A DNA stretch of 64,000 nt from Ditylenchus dipsaci. Lineage: Eukaryota > Nematoda > Chromadorea > Rhabditida > Anguinidae. The DNA is taken from positions 1-64,000 of the forward strand of contig SADC01000256.1 of the NCBI GenBank assembly GCA_004194705.1. Direction: 5' to 3'. Positions 21,669 to 33,200 of this stretch are shown in pieces; position 1 is the first letter of the stretch; each line of letters opens with the position of its first letter. Below the pieces are notes generated by a model. It made no database searches. It worked only from the letters and a program-made list of their open reading frames with translations, and was not told where the DNA came from. Made by a program: the position numbers and the translations under genes.

Positions 21669-22808
21669 ATGCCTCGAGGATCAGCTCTCATTTGGACAAA
21701 TGTGGTATTATGCTATAACAAAGAAGAAATCGATATATGGCTTCAGAGTAATACTGAGTGGCGCTTTGATACCGGTCAGCCTGGGGATCGAATAGCTACT
21801 GACAGATATGTCTGCTATTATTCACACAAGAATCGCCGTGGAAAATTCATTGCGAGGCAAAGATGAGGATTCGATACATGAAAGATCTATCAAAAGTGTG
21901 TTTAATTTTTATGGACTTATTGTTTTACTGAAATGTATTCTTATTTAGGCCTATATCCAAACGACAGTACTCATGATCATGTTTGTCTTAGGATCTCGGA
22001 CTCAGCTCTCCGGTCAAGAGAAAAATTCAAACGTTAGACGAAGCTTACTGTGGCAGGACTGCGAGCACATACAAAGATCTCTACAGGTTGGAAAATGTCT
22101 TGAGTTTCATTTCGAACGATAGGTAGACCTTGTTCAGAATGATCCAGACCTGGAAGGATTGACCATTCCTTCATTACTACAAGTGCAGGGTCAAAAAGCT
22201 CAATGGGCTCGAAAACGAGGATTTACAAAAACGTTGACGCTTGAGGATTTGGAACTTTACTTCAGTATGAACCGAGGAATTCCAGGTATATGCAACTTAA
22301 TTTTGTTTTACATCAGGAGCCAGTATATGCGCCGACTATTCCTAGAAATCCGAATAGCAACTTGCGAAAGGCAGTGAAAAAGCTAAGAGAAGAAAGGCGT
22401 CAATTTGCCCATATCAATTACAATGAAGAGCATGTTTGGCTAATCTGTTCAAGTGCCTGCTGTAGCCAAGTCAATTTAGTGCCACTGTGGGATGAGCTCA
22501 CACAAATTGCTCCAGATTCTCGATGGACGTTTACCAGTTGGCAGAGGTAGAAATTTTTCGTTTTTTGACCATCTGTGTTCACTTACTTCATCTTCAGATA
22601 CAAGACTCTTCGACAATCTTTTTATGTTCTAAAGAAATCCGATGTATTTCCTGGCTATCTTTGCTGCACTTGTCCAATTGGAATTAAAGATGAATTATGC
22701 AAACACACATTACTGCTAATGGAGTCTGAACAGATGATTGAGCCGTTGCCGCAGCCGCTTGAGCCACGAAAGAAAAGAGGTCAAAGAAAAAAGTTGGGCG
22801 AGCGTTAG
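21669..22808 (+). CDS. SWIM zinc-finger protein of a Mutator-like transposon (spliced, incomplete)
   Basis: Open segments in order are 21669-21863 (SALIWTNVVLCYNKEE, with a VCYYSHKNRRGKF segment recalling FLYWCH-type zinc-binding regions), about 21960-22085, 22140-22285, 22310-22547, and a last exon from about 22598 to the stop at 22806-22808. The last exon shows a SWIM motif, CxC then CxH, in GYLCCTCPIGIKDELCKHTL, followed by a basic tail. SWIM domains close many MULE transposases. A clear DDE triad was not seen, so the coding region may have lost its catalytic core. Exon borders are only partly resolved. It lies entirely between the inverted arms of its element. Confidence 0.6.
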
Positions 22809-23242
22809 AATTTATTTGAATATGATCCATCGCTGTTATTTGTTATAGTACTGTTATTCGTTTTGGCCAATAAAGATGATCTTGATTTTGATAGTGTCGT
22901 TATCATGATAACATATGAAAACTTAAAAGTGATTGAAAGTTATTACACAAGAATTACAGTTAAATCTCTTTTTGCAATAGTCGAATTTCTTCAATAATCA
23001 TGTTCACCACTTGAACCTATGTATTATGCACAAAAATCCACTTGAAGGGGTGATAATAGACTCTAGGGGTAAAAAATTTGAAATCCAGGAAGAAAATTTA
23101 AATTTGGGGTTGATTTACACATTTTGGGGGTGATTTACACATTTTACGCGAAATTCAAATTTGGGGGACAAAAAATAAATTTGGGGGGTGATTTACACAT
23201 TTTGAGGGGTGTTATCAATTTTAGCCTTTTGGGTAATATTAA

Positions 23243-25377
23243 TTCGGTGCGTAGTCGTTTGTCCCAAAAAGTGCATTTATGCACTTTTTGGGACAAACGA
23301 ATTACGTAATTCGTTTGTCCAAAAAGTGCACTTTTTGAAATCGTGCCATAGTACAGTTGCGTATCTTTTAAAATACTGTTCTGGTGCTATGACTTCAGTG
23401 AAATTGACTTAAAGGTTACTACTCCTTTTTGGTCCTCCATATCTAATATTTTTTTTAATACATCCTAGTTCAGGTGTCATATTTTAAAGACCCTTATGTG
23501 CATGGCTCAACTTTGAGCAGCAATGACCAATAGTGGCTATTTCCAAGATAAAATTAAGGTCACTGTGTTAATAACAGAACTACTAAAAAAATTGAGAAAG
23601 GTTGATAATCAGGAAAGTCTGGCAATATCTTAACAATTTCCAAGTTATGGTAACTTATGTAGTTTAGTTCCTGCTTAGTATATTCTCATAATTTTTCTGT
23701 CTTTCCGTCCTATCTGGTAGTGAACCACCTGAAAAGAATAATCTACTGATACGGTCATCTATTAAAACATGTTTAAGTCCTAAGAGTCAAGAAGCGTATA
23801 CATTTTCATACATTTCTATTCACATCTCTCGTAGCAAACTCAGTGCAGCTTTTTATTGTAATCATAACAACAGCAGACGAAAATAACTGACAAAGGTTAA
23901 CAACAAAAAGTGTTAGATCAACTTTCCGCTTTTTATTCCTTGAACTATTTTCTTCCTGAATTCGTTCATATCAGCTGCTTTGAAGTCAGTATCAGCGTCA
24001 CGAGCAATACATTCGGCAAAACGACAGAGGAAGACACCACAGTCAGATCCGTTCATCTGCGTAGGAATGGTCTAAAACAATTATACATTTCCAAGAGTGA
24101 AGTAATTTAAGCAGACCTTGACACTCAAGAAAGTCCAGTCCATAGTGTTGAATGCTTTACCTCGCTTGGCCACTGACTCCAAAACTAGGAATTCTCTATA
24201 AATAATGCGTAAAGCAACAAGTTTATTCCTATGAAGTATCAAACCTGAGCTCTCGTAGACAATTCGCCTGTTTCTTGCTCTGCCAGTGAAAGCCATCTTA
24301 ACATAAGTCTGAGAAAGTATTTTCAGCAATATTCACTAACTTTTCTTCGCACTGCATCACAAAAGCTCTGTATGTCTGATTGTAGATACCAGGTGGCTTG
24401 AAAGGATCGCTAACACTGGTGGCTGCTTGCTTGCGTCGGCGGTAGTAGGAATTTCTCACTTCGTGCCACGATTGGAAGACTATGGCGATGGAATCATGCT
24501 CTTTTCCTGTTTCCCCAGCGCTTCGAGCCATTTGAAGAGCCAACTGTTGTCCCTTCTCATGCGCTTCTGTGGCTTCATAAGTGGGTTGGCTTGGACTTCC
24601 TCTCGCATTTTACGGTCTATATCACGGGCCAGTAGCTGAAAGATAAGTCAAGCGAAAATAAATGTTACTAAAAAAGCTGATGTACTTCATTTTTTGTCCA
24701 AAGGAAACAGATAGAGTGATGGACCCCTTTGTTAAGCTTATAACGGCCACGGTTCTCGAATAGCAATGGCAGAGGAACTGGTCGTTCGTCTTGGCTGACA
24801 CTTAATCACAGGGTTAAATTTATGATAGCACACTTATTGGTATAACTTACTGCTTGCAGTCAATGCATTCGTAATTCCACGTATCTTCATCGTGTAGACT
24901 CGAAATTTGTCGCCTTCTTTGATCGCTTTCAATTCATTGCCGTATTTTGAGCGCAGGCTTCTGAACAACAGTTAATACGAAGGAAATTTGTAGAAAGCTT
25001 ACAAAACTTCATCCTTGTCGATGAATACTTCTTCAGAGGTAGTTTCCGGCATGTGATTGTATATTGCCCTCTTTCCTTTCGTCACATTGAGTTCGTCTTT
25101 GAAGAATTGCATAACTTCAGTTAAAGAAACCAATTTGTCTTTCAGCCCTTGAAGCCACTCAATCACATCAGAGTTAGTCCACGAAAATTCTCTCATCTAA
25201 ACATAAATTATGTTAACACACAAATAAAACAATGAAAAATATATAGGAGAAAAAATTGATTTCGATACCCGACCGTCCTTTGGCGCGATATTTGAAAAAG
25301 TGCACTTTTGGGACAAACGAATTACGTAATTCGTTTGTCCCAAAAAGTGCATTTATGCACTTTTGGGACAAACGCAC
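23243..25377 (-). mobile_element. Palindrome-bounded segment carrying Ulp1-like gene B
   Basis: The left boundary (23243-23337) and right boundary (25288-25377) are inverted versions of one sequence: CGTTTGTCCCAAAAAGTGCA, a mirror copy, AATTACGTAATT, and another copy. Each boundary is thus itself a palindrome, and the pair are inverted to each other. The only recognisable content is a Ulp1-like gene on the minus strand. This could be one mobile unit of about 2.1 kb or two MITEs flanking a gene by chance. Confidence 0.5.
23913..25196 (-). CDS. Ulp1/SENP-like protease-related gene B, catalytic site incomplete
   Basis: Exons on the minus strand: 25000-25196 (from ATG 25196, with EWLQGLKDKLVSLTEVMQFF), about 24850-24965 (LRSKYGNELKAIKEGDKF then WNYECIDCK after a one-base loss), about 24690-24812 (QDERPVPLPLLFENRGRYKL), 24298-24625 (with EAHEKGQQLALQMARSAG and SWHEVRNSYYRRRK), 24120-24290 (RNRRIVYESSG, KAFNTMDWTF) and 23913-24072 (IPTQMNGSDCGVFLCRFAEC, ending SGKLI). 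The Cys and the oxyanion Gln of C48 proteases are present. Where the catalytic Asp is expected the sequence has VYESSG, and no HW pair is seen, so activity is doubtful. Two frame breaks are one-base losses at short runs. It resembles gene A at 16.3 kb in its C-terminus. Confidence 0.6.
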
Positions 25378-25800
25378 CTACGCCATTTAATTCTGCCCCC
25401 TAATTTCTGAAAAATGCCCCCTAATTGGAATTGCTCCTAATTCTGAAAAATGCCACCTAATTTTCTGAAAGATGCCCTAATTTTTTCTTTCGTCGTTTTT
25501 AGTTAAAATTTTGCGGGAATCTAAATTTTCTAGTCATAAAATTACTTGGATTGGTCAGAATCACACCCCGGAATGTTATTTTTTGACTAAAAAAATTTGA
25601 ATTCCCGCAAAATTTAGACTAAAAAGAAGAGAAAAAATTTGGGGGCAACTTTCAGAAAATTAGGGGTATCTTTCAGTAATTAGGGGCATTTTTGAGTAAT
25701 TAGGGGGATTTTTGAGTAATTAGGGGGCAAATCAAATTAGGGGCATTTTTCAGTAATCAGGGGGCATTTTTCAGTAATCAGAGGGCAAAATTAAATGCCA
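25378..25800. mobile_element. Foldback with TGCCCCCTAATTTCTGAAAAA satellite arms
   Basis: The left arm (25385-25485) has TGCCCCCTAATT-CTGAAAAA units and the right arm (25635-25795) the inverse, beginning and ending with CATTTAATTNTGCCC. The centre (25494-25630) is a smaller palindrome (AAATTTTGCGGGAAT and inverse). It directly abuts the boundary palindrome at 25.29-25.38 kb. No target duplication is visible. Confidence 0.65.
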
Positions 25801-26508
25801 CCGATGTATTTTTCGTAAAATATAAATTTTTGTTTAACATTCCTCTCAAGAATAATAATTTTTCTAAACGAACACTGCCAAAAACTGCACCGAAAAGTGC
25901 TATTCAGTAAAAATGTATAACATATTTTTTTTTGAAAATTCAAATATTTGTTGTCTTGAGCGGGATTCAAAATTCGAAAGTAATTTTTAAAATTTGAAGA
26001 GCAGCTCCATGCTGAACACTAATCTGGTGTTAGATTCTTAGGTTTGCTTAGGGAATAAAAAGCTTCACGTCAAATTATTTTTTGAAATACTTTTCTGATT
26101 TCTTTTGAGACTAATGTTGAAAACTTTTTTTATGTTCAACATTCATACTAAATAGTACTTTTTGTTGCAGTTTTTTATGCTCTGTGGAATGGCATTGTTC
26201 GTCTTTTGCCATAATGCACCTGGAACAAGTTTGACAACTTTTTTCATATAATATCAAATTTTTAATGCTTGAAGGTCCTCATACTTTAGTGGGAATGTGC
26301 TGTTTTTGGTAACGACTAGTTTTCGATTGACTTCTTTCTTTTTCTTCCCCCCTTCGGGGGCGCAGGGGGCTTGAGAGTTAGAGCTGCGCGCACTCACTTA
26401 CCTTAGACATGATTCCGAAAAGTACTCTTGATCAAAAAATGCGTTTAGAGTCTCTTTTTGCCACGGCCCAGTTGAAAAATATGGTGAGGCAGTCGAAGAA
26501 TACATATA

Positions 26509-26664
26509 CCGTATTTCCTCTAATAAAAGCCATGGGCTTCTATTTTTCAACCTCCCAAAAATCTTGAAATTGTCAATCACAAATGACCTTAACTCCGAAA
26601 CCTTAGTCGAAAAATAGGGGGGGGGCTTCTAATGGAGCATGGGCTTATATTAGAGGAAATACGG
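26509..26664. mobile_element. CCGTATTTCC-family MITE (tag AAGCCATGGGCTT)
   Basis: CCGTATTTCCTCTAATAAA and its inverse lie between TA dinucleotides. The tag after the core is AGCCATGGGCTTCTA; the right end repeats it as GGGCTTCTA and CATGGGCTTATA. It is shorter than the other copies. Confidence 0.75.
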
Positions 26665-27230
26665 TATTCACTTTTCTATTGTTCTGCCATAAAAATGGCC
26701 CTTTTATTCCCTTCCCCTCCCAATATAGCCCTTAATCCCTTTAAAACTAAAAAATATTTTTTTTTTCAAATTTTCTAAAATTTTACCTTGGGGGACCAAG
26801 GCAAATCCCAAATTTTTTTTTCACTTTCACAGAATCTGATGATCATTTCCCGTAAAAATCCGAGTCGAGAAACACGAATATGCAATCGGTTTTTAAAAAT
26901 TCACCTTGAAAGTGGTCAGCCGTGGGGGGGGGGGGTGGGGGCCAAGTAAAGTGTTACCAAAAGTTCATCTCAATGATTTGCATCACCCTATAAATGATGG
27001 ATAAGTCAATTCAATTGTCAATGAAAATATGTATATATGGACTAGCAGTCTGCGCCGAGTCAACCTAACATTAGAAGCAGGAAGAGAACAATCAAACAAA
27101 GTACCCGCGTATAAGAACATAAGGTGGATTGGGAAAAGAGAAAAAGCAAGCAGCAATTTTGTTCTGGAAACAACAGCATCAACAATAAATTAGTTAAGCA
27201 AAACTTCTAATAAAAAAATTAGCCAATTGA

Positions 27231-30200
27231 TTAGCACAGGCCCATTGACTTCAGATTTTTGGCAATAACTAAAATTTTGGTATTCAAAATAGTATATTGG
27301 AGTAAAAAAGCTTACTCATATCTAAACAAGCATCTAGCACAAACTGAACATTGTTCGTGTCCGTGGCACCTGAAATAACAAAAATCTTTTTCAGCTTTTT
27401 TCTTTAGCTTTTATTCGTTAGAGGGGCATGCCCGTGCCCGACACGGCGAAAAGGCGGGGACCAGCACTTTTTTTCTTTCTCGATCAAGTTTTACATGCAT
27501 ACGCATTCAGATTTTTAAGTTTTCTGCCTAGTTTTTAAAAGTAGTGTAGGGTCATTAATATTAGATTTGACGCAAAACGAGTGAAAAATAGAACGATTCA
27601 AAAAAAATTGCTGGTCCCCGCCTTAACTTTTTGAAACGCACGGGCATGCTCCTTTAGAGACAGAAAAAAGACAGGATCCTGGTTGTCACTGGTCATTTTT
27701 TTTGCAAAAAACCCTGTTTTAAAATCCTGCCTCGTGAATTTAAAAAAAACCCTCGGTCTTGGTCCTAAATTTTTGATGACCAAAAACCTAAAAACTAGAG
27801 ACAGAAAGAGGACAGGTACTTATGCACTTGGGGACTTATTTTATACTGACGTGAAAATAGTGTTTAAAGCTTAAACGTCTCCTAAGTAATTTTATATGCT
27901 TAAAACGATAAAAAAAATATTTTCTAACACTTTCCCACATTCGAAGTTTATTTTTTGCAAAGAAGATTTTTGGCCAAAATTTGACATTTTGCCTTGGATG
28001 ACCAAGGTAAGCTACCTTATATAAGGGTTTTCTGCCCCATTTATGTCACTGGAGCTGGGCAAAAAGAGTACTTCTTGGAATTATGTCTAAGGTGAGTGAG
28101 TGCGCTCATCGCCCCTTCGGGGGCACAGGGGCTTGAGGTTGAGAGGCGCACACCAGGGGTGGAACCGGGTTCTGTCTTTCTGCTTCTGTCTCTCTGTTTT
28201 CTGCTTCTGTTTTTTTGCGAGAAAAACAGAAACAGAAAAAATCATGGCTATAAGTTATAGGCAATTATAGGCACGAATTACTCTCGAAAGTGTTCTTTAT
28301 CAATTTTTAGACAAAATTTAGTTGCTTTCGAGGCTACTCAGAACCTTCGGGCCTCCACTCGCAAGAGCCTCAGCAATCCCAGCCATTTTTTTCGCGTCAA
28401 TTCTTGTCCGAAAAAGTCTCCATTTTCAGTTTCTTCGCTTATTTCAACGTATTTTGTCCGCTTTGATTTTTTGATGCCATCATGTATATTTTATTGCCCT
28501 ATACGCAAGAACCATAGTGGTCTCACTCATTTTCTACTTGTTATTTCTTGTCCAAAAAGATTTTTATTTTCAGTTTTCGATTATTTTCAATGTTTTTTGT
28601 CCTCCACACAGAGGGACCCTAAAGTTCTGGTGAGTGGGACCCCTGAAATTCTGGCAAATAGGACTCATAGGGTTTTTGAGATTGGCGAACCCCAAAGGTT
28701 CTGTTGCTACAATTTCAGTCGTCATTAGGGCTGGATAAACATATTTAGAATTTAGAAACATATTTAGAAAAGAATTTTTTTTTGACCAAAGTGTTAGCTC
28801 TCTGTTAGGTTCTGTTTTTCTGCTTTTGTTTTCTGGGTTTTCTGTGTTTTTTACTTCTGTTTTTCTGCTTCTGTTTTTTTAAACCGGTACCACCTTTGGC
28901 GCACACCCACATACCTTAGACACTCGAAGGCGACTCTAGATGCATAAAAATGTACGCATTCCAGAGTTTCTTTATGCGATAGGCCCCAGTATTTAAAACT
29001 GTTCAAATTCCATCTTTTTGGGGTGCATAGATACTCTCTCCAACTGGTTTTACTTTGGTCCCAAAAGAAAAATGTCAAATTTTGGCCAAAATTTGAGGAC
29101 TTTCTTTGCAAAGAAATTAACTTTGAATGTGGGAAAGTGTTAGAAAATATATTTATCGTTTTTAGTAGGGTGGTACGGTTACGGTTTATTTTTGGATCCG
29201 GTTTATTTTTTCTCAGACATTTTTATCAAAGATTTGACAGAAAATTTTACATTTTGCGGACCCCTAATACTAAAATTTCTTCTTCTTCAAAATAGGATAT
29301 TAAACGTACGAAAAAATAAACAATAGTTGCACTAAAACCCGGTTAACCGAAAGAAATCAGGAAAAAAACCGGTTAAAAAAAACCGGTCGGTTTTTTTCCT
29401 GATTTCTTTCGGTTAACCGGGTTTTTGTGCAACTATTGTTTATTTTTTCGTACGTTTAATATCCTATTTTGAAGAAGAAGAAATTTTAGTATTAGGGTCT
29501 GCAAAATGTAAAATTTCTGTCAAATCTTTGATAAAAATGTGTGAGAAAAAATAAACCGGATCCAAAAATAAACCGTAACCGTACCACCCTAGTTTTTAGC
29601 ATGTAGAAATTACTTAGAACACTATTTTGACATCAACATAAAATGCGCACTCTCCCCCCTCCCCTAAGTGCATAAGTGCCAAGGATCCTGATACATAAAA
29701 AATGCGGTCAAATCCCGGTTTTCATTTTTTAAAATGCTGGTCCTAGTTAGTTTGAAAACCCTAAAGCCATGTCCAGAAATTCTGCCTGCGGCTGTCTTTC
29801 TGTCTATATTTATAATACAGTGAAGTCCCTCTGGGCTGGCATTAAGGTGCCGTTATAAAGAGCTGTGACTGCAATGTCACTCAAAAAAGTTCGATCCATG
29901 ATCCGACATTTTTAACCCTCGATTTCGTAACCGACTCCACCGACCGCAACCCCCCCTGGCCCAAAAGTACCATACAAATGCTTTTAGGAGCTTTTTTGTG
30001 CAGTACAAAATTTGATTTTTAAAGTTTTTAAAATTTCTGTGGTCCCTCCTAGATTAAATCCGAAAAATTCTAGTGCAATTTTTTACTGGATCCGGAGCAC
30101 ATCTCTTTGAAAATGAAACTCTTACATGTGTGATGACAGTATATCTCTCGTTGATTGAGTCTATTCAACTGCTCAAACTTCCATTGAATGTAATTAATGC

Positions 30201-33200
30201 ACTCCGTCTGATTTTGTTGACCTATAGTTTTGATATATGGTTAGGTTTTCTCTAATCGCCAAAATTAAAATAACCTTTATACTCCGGAAAACAGACAGTC
30301 AGTGGAGATCGGTGGATTTTTTCGGCAAAAAGGTCCTTTTTGTTTAGAAAGAGGATGAAGTGTATGTCAGCAAACCAGGGACTGTTGCAGATGGAATCAA
30401 ACAGTTTGAGCGACTCTTGCATCCGATTCTAAAATGTGTGATATCATATTTAATCTAAAACACCCTCCTCAGCTTTGAACCCTGTATACGTGCTTGTTTA
30501 AATATTTTGCAGGGCTGTTTATTGCATTTTCGGAACTACCACGAGCTTCGGCGATCCCGCTTGTTGGTTTCAAGATCTATCAAAAGTTTACCGAATTTTC
30601 TAGAGTTTGAATGAACACATTGAATGCGCTATATATTTTTCTATAAGTTTTTTCGATACACGATACAGTGGACTCACGATATAACGAGATCACCCGAAAA
30701 TTTCGTTCGCTTTAGGATGCGGGTCCAAAAATTTCAGAAATTTAGATTTGCTTTTTGTATTGTATTGTAAATGGCAACAGGCAAACCAGCGAAATCTGAA
30801 TCCTTCCGATTTGTTTAGAGTTGTGATATTCGCGCCAAGATTGAAAAGTCCGAGTATTCGCGCGAATATTCGGAATGTTTACGAATATTCGCGAACATTG
30901 AAGTTTTCAGAGAGTAGCGTTTTACGATAAAAAGAAATTCCATAAAATTTATTTAGATGTTTTCACAGCAATATGACCGATGATCTACATCATCGGCCTT
31001 TTTTGACTGAAACACTCACCAAAACAAGCAGGGGACAATAAATCTAATACAGCGAAATATAGCGACGGTTGACTGTATAGTGTTAATTGATTGTATAGCT
31101 AGAGTTGACTGTATACCTAACAAATTGCAATGAAATAGGATAGACGCACTGTGGTGAGAGCAGATTATATCGGAGGAATGGTTGCTTTATGTTTAAATTA
31201 TACCAACCGGTTCACCGAACAAGTCGCACTATACCGAGTATTGCACTAAAGCAAAAGTGCTACCACAACTAAACTTCTTTATATGAAAACTCACTAAAAG
31301 TTAGAGAACGCATCTAGCCTTCGGGCGGGATTACGGGACGGGATATACTAAAAGGGTGCTTGCACAAATTTTTGAAGTTATCTGCAGTATTTTGACTGAA
31401 AACATTTTGGCGCTACTCGGTTATACCTCCCCCCCCCAAAAAGTGCTACTCGGAGTACCCCCCCCCAATCCTAGGAGCTACTCGTTATACCCCCCCCCCC
31501 CCCCTCCAAAATCAAGATTTTTAGGAGTGGTCAAAACACATTTTTGGGCAATAATTTTGCCATAAAAAGAACCAGAAAGCAATTAAAATAGGGTTCAAGG
31601 GCTGTATTGGGAGGGGAAGGGAATAATACAGGGGCCACTTCTATAGTGCCTATAAGTACCAAAGAGTATTAATTGTCTAAGCGTTGAAGTCACTTTCAAA
31701 CCCAGCCACTTGTGGTGCACGTAAAAGTATAAGTACTCTAAATGATCGGACCGATCAGCAGGGTGGATCCTGATGGTTGTCGTTTAACTTTTGGATGGCT
31801 GAGCTTCTGGTTCGTAGCCTCAGGCCGAAAACGGGGAGACCCTTTTCGGTCGAAAGATCAAAGATGTTGAACTTTTTTGAATACTCGGGTTTACCGCATA
31901 AATAACTCTGGTATGCATGTTTTTTCATCCATCCAGAGTCACTTTCGAGTGATTTGTGTCTAAGGTATGTGGGTGTGCGCATCTCATCTCTAACTCATCT
32001 CTGACCAAGCCCCCTGCGCCCCTTCGGGGGCGCAGGGGGCTTGGTCGGTTAGAGATGCGCGCACTCACTTACCTTAGACATGATTCCGAGAAGTACACTT
32101 GATCATAAAATGCATATAGAGTCTATTTTTGCCACGGCCCGAGTTGAAAAACATGGTAAAGCAGCTAAAAAAAGTGGCCCCTGTATTATTCCCTTCGCCT
32201 CCCAATACAGCCCATAATCCTTTTAAATTGCTTTTCTAGACCTTTTATGGCGAAATTATTGCTTAAAAATGTGTTTTCACAACTCCTAAAAATCTTGATT
32301 TTGAGGGGGGGTGGTATTACCGAGTAGCGTCAACATTTTTCTAGATGAAAAACATTTACGAAGTGAAATTTTTGGTCAAAACATCAATTTTGAACGAAAA
32401 AATTTCTCCAAAATCACTAAAGTTTTTCACTGAATCTTCGCGTTTTTTATAAGAGCGCAAAGATATTTTATCTCCGCGCGAATATTCCCGTGAATATTCG
32501 GACTTCACAACTCTAGATTTGTCTGTCTACACCAACCAAAGACAACTGACCAAAGACGTCAAAGTCTGCGTAAAAAAACGTGTAGTAACCTAGGCGGAAA
32601 CGAACTTTTTGGATGATCGTCATACCGAAAATTGACTGTTTTCTATAATCTTCCCAGGCCAGGGCCTTTTATGCCTGAATTATTTTCGTTTGGCTGGATT
32701 CATTCAAAGCAAACCTACGGTGCAATTGTCTTCCCTCAGTGACTGGTCATATTCGGATAGTGAGGAGATGAATATGATGGCGTTGACATTATCGAAACAA
32801 TGAATCCACTTCTTTCTTTCTGACCTCTGCCCTCCAACATCAATCACTCTGTAATATGAGTCATGAATTTGTCAGCAATAACTTTGGTTGCAGTATAGAA
32901 TCCCCTCACGCAGAGTGGTCAGATGGAGAAGATAACTTCATATTCGTGTTTCTCGACCCCGATTTCATGAGAAAGCTGGCTGTTTTTTCGGTTCTGAGAA
33001 TTTTTTTTTTGGGAACCTTGGAGTTGAGATGCGCACACCCACATACCTTAGACACAAATCACTCGAAAGTGACTCTGGATGCATAAAATGTATGCATACC
33101 AGAGTTTATTTATGCGGTAGGCCCCAGTATTCAAAACTATGTTCAACATCTTCTTCTTAGTGGACCCTGTGTCATTAGTGGCCCCTTTTATTCCCTTCCC

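Larger units (their letters stand above)
20831..23217 (+). mobile_element. Inverted-repeat element with GTGTAAATCACCCCC ends carrying a SWIM-domain gene
   Basis: The left arm (20831-21022 plus about 40 bp beyond a nested insert) and right arm (23000-23217) are inverted copies containing several AAATGTGTAAATCACCCCC units, TTCGCGTAAAATG and CACCCCTTCAAGTGGATTTTT. The arms enclose a spliced SWIM zinc-finger ORF, so this is probably a Mutator-like element or a derivative of one. No flanking target duplication was identified. Confidence 0.65.
27843..29638. mobile_element. Copy of the 18-kb-type palindromic MITE, split by two hAT-like insertions
   Basis: The left arm (27843-28153) and right arm (28899-29165, 29600-29638) share AAAATAGTGTTTAAA, AAAACGATAAA, CCTTGG and CATCCAGAGT-type blocks with the element at 18.03-18.68 kb. 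Removing the inserts at 28154-28898 and 29166-29591, each with one copy of its octamer duplication, restores a continuous palindrome. All of it lies within a G-alpha intron. Confidence 0.78.

Noticed and set aside
20831..23217. LTR retrotransposon
   Set aside because: The arms are inverted, not direct, repeats, and there is no reverse transcriptase or integrase.
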